64,000 nt of DNA from Oxalobacteraceae sp. CFBP 8761 (GCA_014841595.1 JACYUE010000001.1:723654-787653); one strand, 5' to 3'; positions 30,319-40,462 are shown, numbered from the stretch's first letter. The notes: generated by a model from the sequence alone, not told the origin. Made by a program: numbers and translations.

Positions 30319-32394
30319 TCAGGCATTCATGCCGCTATGGCGCAGCAAGGCATCGATCGATGGCTCGCGGCCGCGGAAGGCCTTGAATGAATCGAGCGCC
30401 GGCCGCGAACCGCCCACCGCCAGAATCTCGCGCTGGAAGCGCCGGCCCGTTTCGAACAGGTCGGCGCCGCCATCGACAACGGCTTCTTCGAATGCGGCAT
30501 AGGCGTCGGCCGACAGCACCTCGGCCCACTTGTAGCTGTAGTAACCGGCCGCGTAACCGCCCGCGAAGATGTGGCTGAACGAATGCAGGAAGCGGTTGAA
30601 CGACGGCGGCGTGATCACCGCGAAGTTGCGGCGCACGTCATCGATCAGCGCCTGGACTTCCCCGTTGTGCGCGTCGAAGTCGTAGTGCAGGTGCATGTCG
30701 ATCAGCGAGAACTCGACCTGGCGCAGTGTCTGCATCCCGGACTGGAAGTTCTTTGCGGCCGTCATCTTGTCGAACAGCGCGCGTGGCAGCGGCTCGCCGG
30801 TTTTCACGTGCGCCGTCATCTGCTGCAGCTTGTCCCACTCCCAGCAGAAGTTTTCCATGAACTGCGACGGCAACTCCACCGCATCCCATTCGACGCCCGA
30901 GATGCCCGAAACCGACAGCTCTTCGACTTCGGTCAGCATATGGTGCAGGCCGTGGCCGAATTCGTGGAACAGCGTGGTCACTTCGTCGTGCGTGAACAGC
31001 GACGGCTGCAGCACGCCATCTTTCATTGCCGGCGGCGTGAAGTTGCAGACCAGGTACGCCACTGGCGTCTGCACGGTGCCGCCGTGCAGCAGGCGGCGGC
31101 CGCGCGCATCGTTCATCCACGCGCCTTGCGCCTTGCCGGCGCGCGCATACAGGTCGAGGTAGAACTGGCCGACCAGCTGGCCATCGCGCTCGATGCGGAA
31201 GAAGCGCACGTCCGGGTGCCAGGTTGGCGCGTCGTCCGGACGCACGGTCACGCCAAACAGCTCCTGGATCACGCCGAACAGGCCCGCGACCACCTTCGGC
31301 TCGGGGAAGTATTCCTTCACTTCCTGGGCCGAGAACGCGTAACGCTGCTCGCGCAGCTTTTCGGAGGCGAAGGCCACGTCCCACGATTGCAGGTCGTCGA
31401 TCGCCAGCTCGTCGCGCGCAAACGCGCGCAGTTCGGCCAGGTCTTTCTCGGCATACGGGCGGGCGCGGCGCGCCAGGTCTTCGAGGAATTCGATCACGTG
31501 CTGCGGGCTTTGCGCCATCTTGGCCACCAGCGAGATATCGGCAAAGCTGCCGTAGTCGAGCATCTTCGCTTCTTCATTGCGCAGTTGCAGCAACTTGACG
31601 ATGTTCGACGAGTTGTCCCACTTCGCGACATCGGTAAACATGATGCCGGCGTCGGACGCCTTGGTCGCGGTGGCGCGGTAGATCGTTTCGCGCAGCGCGC
31701 GGTTGGTACTGAACTGCAGGATCGGGAAGTACGACGGGAAGTGCAGCGTGAACAGCCAGCCGGTCTTGCCATCGCGTTCGGCGGCGGCCTTTGCAGCAGC
31801 CTTCACGTCGTCCGGCAGGCCGGCCAGTTCGGCTTCGCTGTCGACCACGAGCTTGTAGTCGTTGGTGGCGTCGAGCACGTTTTCCGAAAAGCGCGTCGAC
31901 AGTTGCGACTGCTGTTCCTGGATCTCGGCGAAGCGTTCTTTTTTATCGGCGGCCAGTTCGGCGCCCCCCAGGCGGAAGTCGCGCAGCGCGTTCTCGACGA
32001 TGCGCTTGCGGGTGTCGCTCAGCGCCTCGAAACCGGCGCTTTCGCGCAGCTGCTTGTATTTGGTGAACAGTGCTTCGTTCTGGCTAAGGGCGGTCGAGAA
32101 CTCGACGACCTTCGGCTGGTTCTCATTGTAGGTGGCGCGCAGCTCGGGGGTGTCGACCACGTGGTTCAGGTGGCCGACCACGCCCCAGGCGCGGCCCAGG
32201 CGCTCGCCGACGTCGTCGAGCGGGGCCAGCGTGGCCCAGGTAACCTCATCCAGCGGCGCCTCGAGCTGCGCCACAACGGCGTTCGCCTCGGCGATCAGAC
32301 TGTCGATGGCGGACGTGACATGTTCGGGCCTGATCGCGTCAAAGCGCGGCAAGTCGGAAAAGTCGAGGAGGGGATTGCTCGTTTCGTTCGTCAT
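30319..32394 (-). CDS. prlC: Oligopeptidase A (M3 family metallopeptidase)
   Basis: A 691-residue cytoplasmic zinc peptidase that degrades signal peptides and short oligopeptides. The M3 zinc motif HEFGHGLHHM lies in the C-terminal third, with the downstream Glu ligand in GVEWDAVELPSQFMENF. The long N-terminal helical channel region is present. The start is the ATG at 32394 (GGAAGGA just upstream); a TTG one codon earlier is also open. It lies 20 bases after folD on the same strand and is followed by a hairpin. Confidence 0.96.
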   Translation of the reverse strand: MTNETSNPLLDFSDLPRFDAIRPEHVTSAIDSLIAEANAVVAQLEAPLDEVTWATLAPLDDVGERLGRAWGVVGHLNHVVDTPELRATYNENQPKVVEFSTALSQNEALFTKYKQLRESAGFEALSDTRKRIVENALRDFRLGGAELAADKKERFAEIQEQQSQLSTRFSENVLDATNDYKLVVDSEAELAGLPDDVKAAAKAAAERDGKTGWLFTLHFPSYFPILQFSTNRALRETIYRATATKASDAGIMFTDVAKWDNSSNIVKLLQLRNEEAKMLDYGSFADISLVAKMAQSPQHVIEFLEDLARRARPYAEKDLAELRAFARDELAIDDLQSWDVAFASEKLREQRYAFSAQEVKEYFPEPKVVAGLFGVIQELFGVTVRPDDAPTWHPDVRFFRIERDGQLVGQFYLDLYARAGKAQGAWMNDARGRRLLHGGTVQTPVAYLVCNFTPPAMKDGVLQPSLFTHDEVTTLFHEFGHGLHHMLTEVEELSVSGISGVEWDAVELPSQFMENFCWEWDKLQQMTAHVKTGEPLPRALFDKMTAAKNFQSGMQTLRQVEFSLIDMHLHYDFDAHNGEVQALIDDVRRNFAVITPPSFNRFLHSFSHIFAGGYAAGYYSYKWAEVLSADAYAAFEEAVVDGGADLFETGRRFQREILAVGGSRPALDSFKAFRGREPSIDALLRHSGMNA

Positions 32395-32414
32395 CAATAG
32401 TCCTTCCAGATTGG

Positions 32415-33275
32415 TTAGCGTTGGTTCTTCAGTTCGCGTTCCGCCGATTCCACCGTGTTTTGCAGCAGCATCGTGATCGTCATGGGGCCCACACCGCCCG
32501 GCACCGGGGTGATGTGGCCGGCGACTTCACGCACGCCGGCAAAATCGACGTCGCCGCACAGCTTGCCCGCGTCGTCGCGGTTCATGCCCACGTCGATCAC
32601 GATCGCGCCCGGCTTGACCATATCGGCGGTCAGGGTATTGCGGCGGCCGACAGCGGCCACCACGACATCGGCCTGGCGGGTGTGGTAGCCCAGATCCGCG
32701 GTCGCGCTATGACATATGGTCACGGTGGCATTGGCTTGCAAGAGCAGCATGGCCATTGGTTTGCCGACGGTGTTGCTGCGGCCGATCACGACAGCGTGCT
32801 TGCCGCGCAGGTCGACACCCGTGGTTTCGATCAGCTTCATGCAGCCGTATGGGGTGCATGGGCGGAAGCCTTCCAGGCCCGTCATCAGTTCGCCGGCCGA
32901 CAGCACCGAGTAGCCGTCGACATCCTTGGCCGTCGAAATCGCTTCGATGACCTTGTTCGGGTCGATGTGCTTTGGCAGCGGCATTTGTACCAGGATGCCG
33001 TGGATGGCCGGGTCGGTATTCAATGCTGCAATGCGATCAAGCAGGGCGGCTTCGCTCAGGTCGGCGTCGTATTTTTCGAGCACCGAGTGGAAACCCACGT
33101 CGCCGCAGGCCTTGACCTTGTTGCGCACATAGACCTGGCTGGCGGGATCTTCGCCGACCAGGATCACGGCCAGGCCGGGCTGCTTGCCGGCTTCAGTAAG
33201 CCTGGCGGTACGCGCGGCGATGTCGGCGCGCAGTTGTTGGGAAAGCAGGATTCCGTCGATGTGTTGGGCTGGCAT
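32415..33275 (-). CDS. folD: Bifunctional methylenetetrahydrofolate dehydrogenase/cyclohydrolase FolD
   Basis: A 286-residue enzyme of one-carbon metabolism (5,10-methylene-THF to 10-formyl-THF with NADP). Signature segments: [19 protein letters not shown] (with YVxxK), [23 protein letters not shown] and [10 protein letters not shown]. The start is the ATG at 33275. It is followed closely by oligopeptidase A and divergently faces aceE. Confidence 0.97.
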   Translation of the reverse strand: MPAQHIDGILLSQQLRADIAARTARLTEAGKQPGLAVILVGEDPASQVYVRNKVKACGDVGFHSVLEKYDADLSEAALLDRIAALNTDPAIHGILVQMPLPKHIDPNKVIEAISTAKDVDGYSVLSAGELMTGLEGFRPCTPYGCMKLIETTGVDLRGKHAVVIGRSNTVGKPMAMLLLQANATVTICHSATADLGYHTRQADVVVAAVGRRNTLTADMVKPGAIVIDVGMNRDDAGKLCGDVDFAGVREVAGHITPVPGGVGPMTITMLLQNTVESAERELKNQR

Positions 33276-33491
33276 GGTGGGAGGCTCGTCGCTGGGCAAA
33301 AACAGAATTATACGGCCCGCGCCTGCCTTGCCGTTCGCTGTCGCCCGCTCCGCATGGCTGAAAATGGCCTTTTTTGCCGTGTTTCAGGCGCTTCGGTATA
33401 CAGTGATTGGTGGCAGGAAGTTCAACATTTCCCTATACAAATTGTGCAGTTGCAGCATAGTTTTTCACATTATGAAATCGAATATCATAGT

Positions 33492-33520
33492 TTGAAAATG
33501 CGGAAGTCCACTGTTAGAAT
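33492..33520 (+). promoter_or_regulatory. Promoter of the pyruvate dehydrogenase operon
   Basis: TTGAAA (33492-33497), a 17-base spacer and TAGAAT (33515-33520), about 95 bases upstream of the aceE start. The 340-base divergent region with folD (33276-33615) is AT-rich toward aceE; apart from this promoter I see no operator. Confidence 0.6.
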
Positions 33521-33615
33521 CTGATGGTTTAGCTAAAAGTTAGTTCGAATTTCATCAACCGCCGCCAGCCTGCGCAGGGATCGGATGGGGCGTACCACAC
33601 TAGGAGACGCATGAC

Positions 33616-36312
33616 ATGGCAGCTCAACTCGACCAGTTGACCTCGCAAACCGCCAACGATCCGGATGCAATCGAGACCAAGGAATGGCTCGATGCGCTGG
33701 AGGCGGTGATCGAACATGAAGGAACGGAACGCGCCCATTACCTGATGGAGCGCCTGGTGGACCTGGCGCGCCGTCGCGGCGCGCACGTCCCGTTCTCGAG
33801 CAACACCGCGTACGTCAACACGATTCCCGCGCACCTGAACCAGAACTCGCCCGGCAACCTCGAATACGAAGAGCGCCTGCGCTCGTGGATGCGCTGGAAC
33901 GCGATGGCGATGGTGGTCAAGGCCAACCGCGCCGACGGCGACCTCGGTGGGCACATCTCGTCGTTCGCCTCGCTCGCCAATATGCTGGGCACGGGCTTCA
34001 ACCACTTCTGGCACGCCCCGACCGAAGACCACGGCGGCGACCTGCTGTACATCCAGGGCCACTCGTCGCCAGGCATCTACGCCCGCGCCTTCCTCGAAGG
34101 CCGCCTCACCGAAGAACAGCTGCTGAACTTCCGCCGTGAAGTCGACGGCAAGGGCCTGTCGTCGTACCCGCACCCGAAACTGATGCCGGACTTCTGGCAG
34201 TTCCCGACCGTCTCGATGGGCCTGGGCCCGCTGATGGCGATCTACCAGGCGCGCTTCCTGAAGTACCTGCACGCACGCGGCATCGCCAAGACCGACAACC
34301 GCAAGGTCTGGGTCTTCTGCGGCGACGGCGAGATGGATGAGCCGGAATCGATGGGCGCAATCGGCATGGCCGCGCGCGAGCAGCTGGACAACCTGGTCAT
34401 GGTCGTCAACTGCAACCTGCAGCGCCTGGACGGTCCGGTGCGCGGCAACGGCAAGATCATCCAGGAACTCGAAGCCGACTTCCGCGGCGCCGGCTGGAAC
34501 GTCGTCAAGGTCATCTGGGGCTCGCAGTGGGATCCGCTGCTGGCCCAGGACAAGGACGGCATCCTGCAGCGCGTGATGATGGAATCGGTCGACGGCGAAT
34601 ACCAGAACTACAAGGCCAAGGACGGCGCCTACGTGCGCAAGCACTTCTTCGGCAAGGATCCGGCGCTGCTCGAGATGGTGTCGAAGATGAGCGACGACGA
34701 CATCTGGCGCCTGACCCGCGGTGGTCACGATCCGCACAAGATCTACGCCGCGTTCAAGAACGCGCAAGAAAACAAGGGCACGCCAACCGTCCTGCTGGTG
34801 AAGACCGTCAAGGGCTTCGGCATGGGCAAGTCGGGCGAGGCGCGCAACACCGCGCACCAGACCAAGAAGCTCGATGACCAGGCGATCCGCGACATGCGCG
34901 ACCGCTTCAACATCGCGATTCCCGACGACCAACTGGCCGACATCCCGTTCTTCAAGCCGGCCGACGATGCGCCCGAAATGGTGTACCTGCACGAGCGCCG
35001 CAAGGCACTGGGCGGCTACCTGCCACAGCGCCGTGAAAAGTCGGACGAAAAGCTGACGGTGCCGGCACTGGCGTCGTTCAAGGGCGTGCTCGAGCCAACT
35101 CCGGAAGGCCGTGAAATCTCGTCGACCCAGGCGTATGTGCGCGTGATCACGAGCCTGCTGAAGGACGAAAGCATCGGCCAGCGCATCGTGCCGATCCTGG
35201 TCGACGAATCGCGTACCTTCGGCATGGAAGGCCTGTTCCGCCAGATCGGCATCTTCAACCAGCAGGGCCAGTTGTACGAGCCGGTCGACCGCGACCAGGT
35301 GATGTACTACCGCGAAGACAAGGCAGGCCAGATCCTGCAAGAGGGTATCAACGAAGCGGGCGGCATGAGCTCGTGGATCGCCGCGGCGACGTCGTACTCG
35401 TCGAACAACCGCACGATGATCCCGTTCTACACGTTCTACTCGATGTTCGGCATGCAGCGCGTCGGCGACCTGGTCTGGCTGGCGGGCGACATCCGCGCGC
35501 GCGGCTTCCTGATGGGCGGCACTGCCGGGCGCACGACGCTCAATGGCGAAGGCCTGCAGCACGAAGATGGCCACAGCCACATCATCGCTGCGACCGTGCC
35601 GAACTGCCTGCCGTACGATCCGACCTTCGGTCACGAAGTCGCGGTCATCATCCAGGACGGTCTGCGCCGCATGGTGGAAGAACAGGAAGACGTGTTCTAC
35701 TACATCACCATCATGAACGAGAACTACCCGCAGCCGGGCCTGAAGCCTGGCCAGGAAGCCGGCATTCTCAAGGGCCTGTACTTGCTGCAAGAGGGTGGCA
35801 AGGACAACGCCCAGCGCGTGCAGCTGATCGGTTGCGGCACCATCCTGCGCGAGTCGATCTTTGCGGCCGAACTGCTCAAGAACGACTGGAACGTCGATGC
35901 GGACGTGTGGTCGGCGCCGTCGCTGACGCTGCTGGCACGTGACGGCAACGATTGCGAACGCTGGAACATGGTCAATCCGGAGCAGCCGCAGCGCGTGCCG
36001 TACGTGACCGAGATGCTGGGCGCCACCAGTGGCCCGATCGTCGCGACGACCGACTACATGCGCATGTTCGCCGAGCAGATCCGCGGCTTCATGCCGAAGG
36101 ACCGCACCTATAAAGTGCTGGGTACGGACGGCTTTGGCCGCTCGGATTCGCGCGTCAAGCTGCGCGAGTTCTTCGAAGTGAACCGCTACTACATCACGGT
36201 GGCTTCGCTGCGCGCACTGGCCGACGAAGGCAAGATCGACCGCGCCATCGTGTCGCAGGCGATCGCCAAGTACGGCATCGACCAGAACAAGCCGAATCCG
36301 GTGACCCAGTAA
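33616..36312 (+). CDS. aceE: Pyruvate dehydrogenase E1 component (homodimeric type)
   Basis: An 898-residue AceE, the thiamine-diphosphate enzyme that decarboxylates pyruvate and acetylates the lipoyl group of E2. The thiamine motif GDGEMDEPES with downstream N-containing segment (VMVVNCNLQRLDG) is near residue 235. The homodimeric E1 hallmarks GHISSFASLANMLG and SGLR-like ATVPNCLPYDPTF are present. Start ATG at 33616 follows GGAG. First gene of aceE-aceF-lpdA. Confidence 0.97.
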   Translation: MAAQLDQLTSQTANDPDAIETKEWLDALEAVIEHEGTERAHYLMERLVDLARRRGAHVPFSSNTAYVNTIPAHLNQNSPGNLEYEERLRSWMRWNAMAMVVKANRADGDLGGHISSFASLANMLGTGFNHFWHAPTEDHGGDLLYIQGHSSPGIYARAFLEGRLTEEQLLNFRREVDGKGLSSYPHPKLMPDFWQFPTVSMGLGPLMAIYQARFLKYLHARGIAKTDNRKVWVFCGDGEMDEPESMGAIGMAAREQLDNLVMVVNCNLQRLDGPVRGNGKIIQELEADFRGAGWNVVKVIWGSQWDPLLAQDKDGILQRVMMESVDGEYQNYKAKDGAYVRKHFFGKDPALLEMVSKMSDDDIWRLTRGGHDPHKIYAAFKNAQENKGTPTVLLVKTVKGFGMGKSGEARNTAHQTKKLDDQAIRDMRDRFNIAIPDDQLADIPFFKPADDAPEMVYLHERRKALGGYLPQRREKSDEKLTVPALASFKGVLEPTPEGREISSTQAYVRVITSLLKDESIGQRIVPILVDESRTFGMEGLFRQIGIFNQQGQLYEPVDRDQVMYYREDKAGQILQEGINEAGGMSSWIAAATSYSSNNRTMIPFYTFYSMFGMQRVGDLVWLAGDIRARGFLMGGTAGRTTLNGEGLQHEDGHSHIIAATVPNCLPYDPTFGHEVAVIIQDGLRRMVEEQEDVFYYITIMNENYPQPGLKPGQEAGILKGLYLLQEGGKDNAQRVQLIGCGTILRESIFAAELLKNDWNVDADVWSAPSLTLLARDGNDCERWNMVNPEQPQRVPYVTEMLGATSGPIVATTDYMRMFAEQIRGFMPKDRTYKVLGTDGFGRSDSRVKLREFFEVNRYYITVASLRALADEGKIDRAIVSQAIAKYGIDQNKPNPVTQ

Positions 36313-36321
36313 TGCTCACGT

Positions 36322-36350
36322 CCGCCACCCCGCGCTGTTCGGGGTGGCGG
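36322..36350 (+). other. Stable hairpin in the aceE-aceF gap
   Basis: CCGCCACCCCG and CGGGGTGGCGG form an 11-base stem with a 7-base loop, 9 bases after the aceE stop. No T run follows, so it is more likely an mRNA stability or processing element than a terminator, setting the E1-to-E2/E3 ratio. Confidence 0.6.
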
Positions 36351-36387
36351 GTCGAGGCTAACTCACATAACAATTGGAGCTAACACT

Positions 36388-38049
36388 ATGAGCATTGTGG
36401 AAGTCAAAGTCCCTGATATCGGCGACTTCAAGGAAGTGGAAGTGATCGAGCTGATGGTCAAGCCGGGCGACACCATCAAGGTGGACCAGTCCCTGGTGAC
36501 CGTCGAGTCGGACAAGGCCAGCATGGAGATTCCGTCGAGCCACGCCGGTGTGGTCAAGGAAATCAAGATCAAGGTCGGCGACAAGGTTGCCGAAGGCTCG
36601 CTCGTGCTGCTGCTCGAAGAAGCGGGCGGCGCGGCTGACGCGCCAGCTGCTGCCCCGGCTGCCGAAGCTGCACCTGCTGCTGCACCGGCTGCCCCTGCGC
36701 CAGCTGCCGCAGAAGCGCCAGCCGCTGCGCCAGCGGCATCCGGTGGCCTGGTCGACGTGACCGTGCCGGACATCGGCGACTTCAAGGAAGTCGAAGTCAT
36801 CGAACTGATGGTCAAGGTAGGCGACACGATCAAGGTCGACCAGTCGCTGCTGACCGTCGAATCGGACAAGGCCAGCATGGAGATCCCGTCGAGCCATGCC
36901 GGCGTGGTCAAGGAAATCAAGGTCAAGGTTGGCGACAAGGTGGCCAAGGATTCGCTCGTGCTGGTCGTGGAAGCGACTGGCGGCGCACCTGCCGCTGCTG
37001 CGCCTGCGCCAGCCGCTGCTGCAGCACCGGCCGCCGCGCCTGCTGCACCGGCACCGGCCGCTGCGCCTGCACCAGCCGCCGCACCAGCACCTGCACCAGC
37101 CGCACCAGGCGTGACCGGTTCGAAAGCGCACGCGTCGCCATCGATCCGCAAGTTCGCGCGCGAACTGGGCGTGGATCTGGGCCGTGTGCCGGGCAGCGGT
37201 CCGAAAGGCCGCATCACCCAGCAGGACGTGCAGAACTTCGTCAAGGGCGTAATGGCAGCACCACCTGCTGCAGCACCGGCAAAAGCCGGCGGCAGTGGCG
37301 TCGGTCTGGATTTGCTGGCCTGGCCATCGCTGGACTTCTCGAAATTCGGTCCGACCGAAACGGTGCCGCTGTCGCGCATCAAGAAGATCTCGGGTCCGAA
37401 CCTGCATCGCAACTGGGTCATGATCCCGCACGTGACGCACTTCGACGAAGCCGACGTGACCGACCTGGAGCAGTTCCGCGTCGACACCAACGCGTCGCTG
37501 GCCAAGCAGAAGTCCGCCGTCAAGCTGACCATGCTGGCCTTCGTCATCAAGGCAAGCGTCGCCGCGCTGAAGAAATTCCCGCAATTTAATGCGTCGCTGT
37601 CGGGCGATGGCGCAGCGCTGATCACGAAGCAGTACTACAACATCGGCTTCGCGGCCGACACGCCGAACGGCCTGGTGGTCCCTGTCGTCAAGGATGCGGA
37701 CAAGAAGACCATTTCGCAGATCGCCACTGAAATGGGCGAACTGTCGGCGCAGGCGCGCGACGGCAAGCTGCCGCCGACCGCGATGCAGGGCGCAACGTTC
37801 ACCATCTCGTCGCTGGGCGGCATTGGTGGTACCGCGTTCACCCCGATCATCAACGCACCGGAACTGGCGATTTTGGGCCTGTCCAAGTCGGCGATGAAGC
37901 CGGTGTGGGATGGCTCAAGCTTCCAGCCGCGCCTGATGCTGCCGATGTCGCTGTCGTACGATCATCGCGTGATCGACGGCGCCGGCGCCGCGCGCTTCTC
38001 CGCCTACCTGGGCGAAGTGCTGGCGGACCTGCGCAAGACCCTTCTGTGA
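36388..38049 (+). CDS. aceF: Pyruvate dehydrogenase E2, dihydrolipoyl acetyltransferase
   Basis: A 553-residue E2. Two lipoyl domains (residues about 2-76 and 121-195) each carry the lipoylated lysine in ESDKASMEIPS. They are joined by Ala/Pro-rich flexible linkers. The E1/E3-binding domain is at about 248-285 (PSIRKFARELGVDL, GPKGRITQQDV). The acetyltransferase core ends with the catalytic DHRVIDGA. It forms the multimeric core of the complex and transfers acetyl to CoA. ATG at 36388 follows a GGAG-like site. Confidence 0.97.
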   Translation: MSIVEVKVPDIGDFKEVEVIELMVKPGDTIKVDQSLVTVESDKASMEIPSSHAGVVKEIKIKVGDKVAEGSLVLLLEEAGGAADAPAAAPAAEAAPAAAPAAPAPAAAEAPAAAPAASGGLVDVTVPDIGDFKEVEVIELMVKVGDTIKVDQSLLTVESDKASMEIPSSHAGVVKEIKVKVGDKVAKDSLVLVVEATGGAPAAAAPAPAAAAAPAAAPAAPAPAAAPAPAAAPAPAPAAPGVTGSKAHASPSIRKFARELGVDLGRVPGSGPKGRITQQDVQNFVKGVMAAPPAAAPAKAGGSGVGLDLLAWPSLDFSKFGPTETVPLSRIKKISGPNLHRNWVMIPHVTHFDEADVTDLEQFRVDTNASLAKQKSAVKLTMLAFVIKASVAALKKFPQFNASLSGDGAALITKQYYNIGFAADTPNGLVVPVVKDADKKTISQIATEMGELSAQARDGKLPPTAMQGATFTISSLGGIGGTAFTPIINAPELAILGLSKSAMKPVWDGSSFQPRLMLPMSLSYDHRVIDGAGAARFSAYLGEVLADLRKTLL

Positions 38050-38062
38050 TTGGAGCGCACTG

Positions 38063-39919
38063 ATGAGCACTGTTGAAGTGAAAGTCCCGAATATCGGTGA
38101 CTTCAAGGACGTCGAAGTCATCGAGTTGATGGTCAAGGCCGGCGACACGATCAAGGTCGACCAGTCCCTGGTCACCGTGGAATCGGACAAGGCCAGCATG
38201 GAAATCCCGTCGACGCACGCGGGCGTGGTGCAGTCGATCACGGTCAAGGTCGGCGACAAGATCAATGAAGGTACGCTGCTGCTGACGGTGGAAGAGGGCG
38301 CCGCTGCCCCGGCCGCGGACAAGCCAGCCGACAAACCAGCCGACAAACCAGCCGACAAGCCGGCTGCCGCGCCTGCGCCCGCTGCTGCTTCAGGCGGGCC
38401 AGCCGCGCCGACCGAATCGCAGGCGCCCGCCAAGCCGGCCCCTGCGCCGGCGCCAGCCGGTCCTGCACCGACCCCGTCGAGCTACACCGGCGCGGTCGAC
38501 ATCGAATGCGACATGATGGTGCTGGGCGCCGGTCCTGGCGGCTACTCTGCTGCGTTCCGCGCGGCCGACCTGGGCATGAACACCGTGCTGGTCGAGAAGT
38601 ACGCAACGCTGGGCGGCGTGTGCCTGAACGTGGGCTGCATTCCGTCGAAGGCGCTGCTGCACGTGGCGTCCGTCATGGATGAAACGGCGCACATGGCTGA
38701 CCTGGGCGTGGCGTTCGCCAAGCCAGAAGTCGACATCGACAAGCTGCGCGGCTACAAGGATGGCGTGATCAAGAAGATGACCGGTGGCCTGGCCTTCATG
38801 GCCAAGGCGCGCAAGGTCAACACGGTGCAGGGCGTGGGCCAGTTCGTCAGCCCGAACCACATCGAAGTCACGGCAGCCGATGGCGGCAAGAAGGTCATCG
38901 CCTTCAAGAAGGCCGTGATCGCGGCCGGTTCGTCGGTGGTCAAGCTGCCGTTCGTGCCGGAAGACCCGCGCATCGTCGATTCGACGGGCGCGCTGGAATT
39001 GCGCCAGGTGCCGAAGAAGATGCTCGTCATCGGTGGCGGCATCATCGGCCTGGAAATGGCAACCGTGTATTCGACGTTAGGTGCGCGCATCGACGTGGTC
39101 GAGATGATGGATGGCCTGATGCAGGGCGCGGACCGCGAGGCCGTCAAAGTCTGGCAGAAGTACAACGCGCACCGCTTCGACAACATCATGCTGAAGACGA
39201 AAACCGTCGGCGTGGAAGCGCTGCCGGAAGGGATCAAGGTCACGTTCGAAGCCGCTGAAGCCGGCGCCACCGCACCGGAACCGCAGCTGTACGACCTGGT
39301 CCTGGTGGCCGTGGGCCGCAGCCCGAACGGCAAGAAGGTTGCAGCCGACAAGGCCGGCGTGACGGTGAGCGACCGCGGCTTCATCGCCGTGGACAGCCAG
39401 ATGCGCACCAACGTGCCGCACATCTTCGCCATCGGCGATCTGGTGGGCCAGCCGATGCTGGCGCACAAGGCGGTGCACGAGGCGCACGTGGCGGCCGAGG
39501 CGGCTTTTGAGAAGAAGACGCACTTCGACGCCAAGGTCATTCCATCGGTGGCCTACACCGATCCGGAAGTGGCATGGGTCGGCCTGACCGAAGACGAAGC
39601 CAAGCAACAGGGCATCAAGGTCGAGAAGGGTCACTTCCCGTGGAACGCCAGCGGGCGCGCCGTGGCCAATGGCCGCGACGAGGGCTTCACCAAGCTGCTG
39701 TTCGACGCTGAAACGCACCGCATCATCGGCGGCACGATCGTCGGCACGCATGCCGGCGACATGATCGGCGAGATCGCGCTGGCGATCGAGATGGGCGCCG
39801 ACGGCGTGGATATCGGCAAGACGATCCACCCGCACCCGACGCTGGGCGAGTCGATCGGCATGGCAGCCGAAGCGTACGAAGGTGTCTGCACCGATTTGCC
39901 GCCACCGCGCAAGCGCTGA
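38063..39919 (+). CDS. lpdA: Dihydrolipoyl dehydrogenase E3 with N-terminal lipoyl domain
   Basis: A 618-residue E3. An N-terminal lipoyl domain (residues about 2-78; ESDKASMEIPS) is linked by a DKPA-repeat and Ala/Pro-rich linker to the flavoprotein: FAD motif LGAGPGGYSAAFRA, redox disulfide GGVCLNVGCIPSK, NAD motif IGGGIIGLEMA, and the C-terminal catalytic HPHPTLGES. It reoxidises dihydrolipoyl groups with NAD. A lipoyl-bearing E3 is characteristic of betaproteobacterial pyruvate dehydrogenase. It starts 13 bases after aceF and is followed by a strong terminator. Confidence 0.97.
   Translation: MSTVEVKVPNIGDFKDVEVIELMVKAGDTIKVDQSLVTVESDKASMEIPSTHAGVVQSITVKVGDKINEGTLLLTVEEGAAAPAADKPADKPADKPADKPAAAPAPAAASGGPAAPTESQAPAKPAPAPAPAGPAPTPSSYTGAVDIECDMMVLGAGPGGYSAAFRAADLGMNTVLVEKYATLGGVCLNVGCIPSKALLHVASVMDETAHMADLGVAFAKPEVDIDKLRGYKDGVIKKMTGGLAFMAKARKVNTVQGVGQFVSPNHIEVTAADGGKKVIAFKKAVIAAGSSVVKLPFVPEDPRIVDSTGALELRQVPKKMLVIGGGIIGLEMATVYSTLGARIDVVEMMDGLMQGADREAVKVWQKYNAHRFDNIMLKTKTVGVEALPEGIKVTFEAAEAGATAPEPQLYDLVLVAVGRSPNGKKVAADKAGVTVSDRGFIAVDSQMRTNVPHIFAIGDLVGQPMLAHKAVHEAHVAAEAAFEKKTHFDAKVIPSVAYTDPEVAWVGLTEDEAKQQGIKVEKGHFPWNASGRAVANGRDEGFTKLLFDAETHRIIGGTIVGTHAGDMIGEIALAIEMGADGVDIGKTIHPHPTLGESIGMAAEAYEGVCTDLPPPRKR
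38318..38365 (+). repeat. Four 12-base tandem repeats in lpdA linker
   Basis: Four nearly identical units of the form GACAARCCAGCC encode Asp-Lys-Pro-Ala four times in the linker after the lipoyl domain. In-frame copy-number change would lengthen or shorten the swinging arm. Confidence 0.9.
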
Positions 39920-39938
39920 TCGGCAACGTGGCAGGCGA

Positions 39939-39970
39939 GACCGGGACCTTTATGGTCCCGGTTTTTTTTT
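39939..39970 (+). terminator. Rho-independent terminator of the aceE-aceF-lpdA operon
   Basis: ACCGGGACC and GGTCCCGGT with a 5-base loop, followed by nine T. Confidence 0.93.
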
Positions 39971-40070
39971 GCAGCGTGCGTGCCGCTTGCAGCACGCCGC
40001 CAAAGGTCTAAGATGAAGTGATACGGCGGCAGCAGCGTTGCCGCCTTTCTCGCAACATGCCGGAGGGCAT

Positions 40071-40394
40071 ATGGACGAGTACAGCAATGAATACATCGGC
40101 ACCGTATACGTGCTGCCGCAATCGCACGCATTCGAACTTCATACCGTGCTCCACGGCGCAGCCACCGTCATCACCGGCACCGTTGCCCAACCGTTGGCGC
40201 AGCAACTGGCCGATGCCATACCGGGCGGTGGCGGCGTCGCCGATCCATGCCAGCTTGCCCTGCGGCCGCGCCGTGTCGAGGTGGTTACGCGTGTACTCCA
40301 CGAACGTCACCGGGCGCCACACAAGATGCACTTCCTGACCCGCGTTCACGAGGTCGAAGAGCAGGGCAGGCCAGTCCCACTGTCGGCCGTCTGA
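40071..40394 (+). CDS. Hypothetical protein
   Basis: A 107-residue protein that I do not recognise. It starts MDEYSNEYIGTVYVLP after a good ribosome binding site (GGAGG, 5 bases from the ATG). It is rich in His, Val and Arg, has no signal peptide or membrane segment, and ends near RPVPLSAV. An overlapping open frame on the opposite strand (40008-40349) lacks a ribosome binding site, so the plus-strand reading is preferred. It lies between the lpdA terminator and a convergent small gene. Confidence 0.55.
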   Translation: MDEYSNEYIGTVYVLPQSHAFELHTVLHGAATVITGTVAQPLAQQLADAIPGGGGVADPCQLALRPRRVEVVTRVLHERHRAPHKMHFLTRVHEVEEQGRPVPLSAV

Positions 40395-40405
40395 AGGCGT
40401 TCCAC

Positions 40406-40440
40406 AAAAAAAATGCCGCCCGGTTTGTACCGGGCGGCAT
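40406..40440 (-). terminator. Rho-independent terminator of the 61-residue protein gene
   Basis: ATGCCGCCCGGT and ACCGGGCGGCAT form a 12-base stem with a 4-base loop; read on the minus strand it is followed by a run of eight T. It lies 23 bases after the minus-strand stop. Confidence 0.92.
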
Positions 40441-40462
40441 GCATGGAGACGTATCGCAGGCT

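Noticed and set aside
33529..35790. 753-codon minus-strand frame opposite aceE
   Set aside because: A mirror frame of aceE, which has intact thiamine motifs; no start signals.
40008..40349. Minus-strand hypothetical frame overlapping the 107-residue gene
   Set aside because: The plus-strand gene has a clear GGAGG ribosome binding site; the minus frame has none and runs toward the lpdA terminator.
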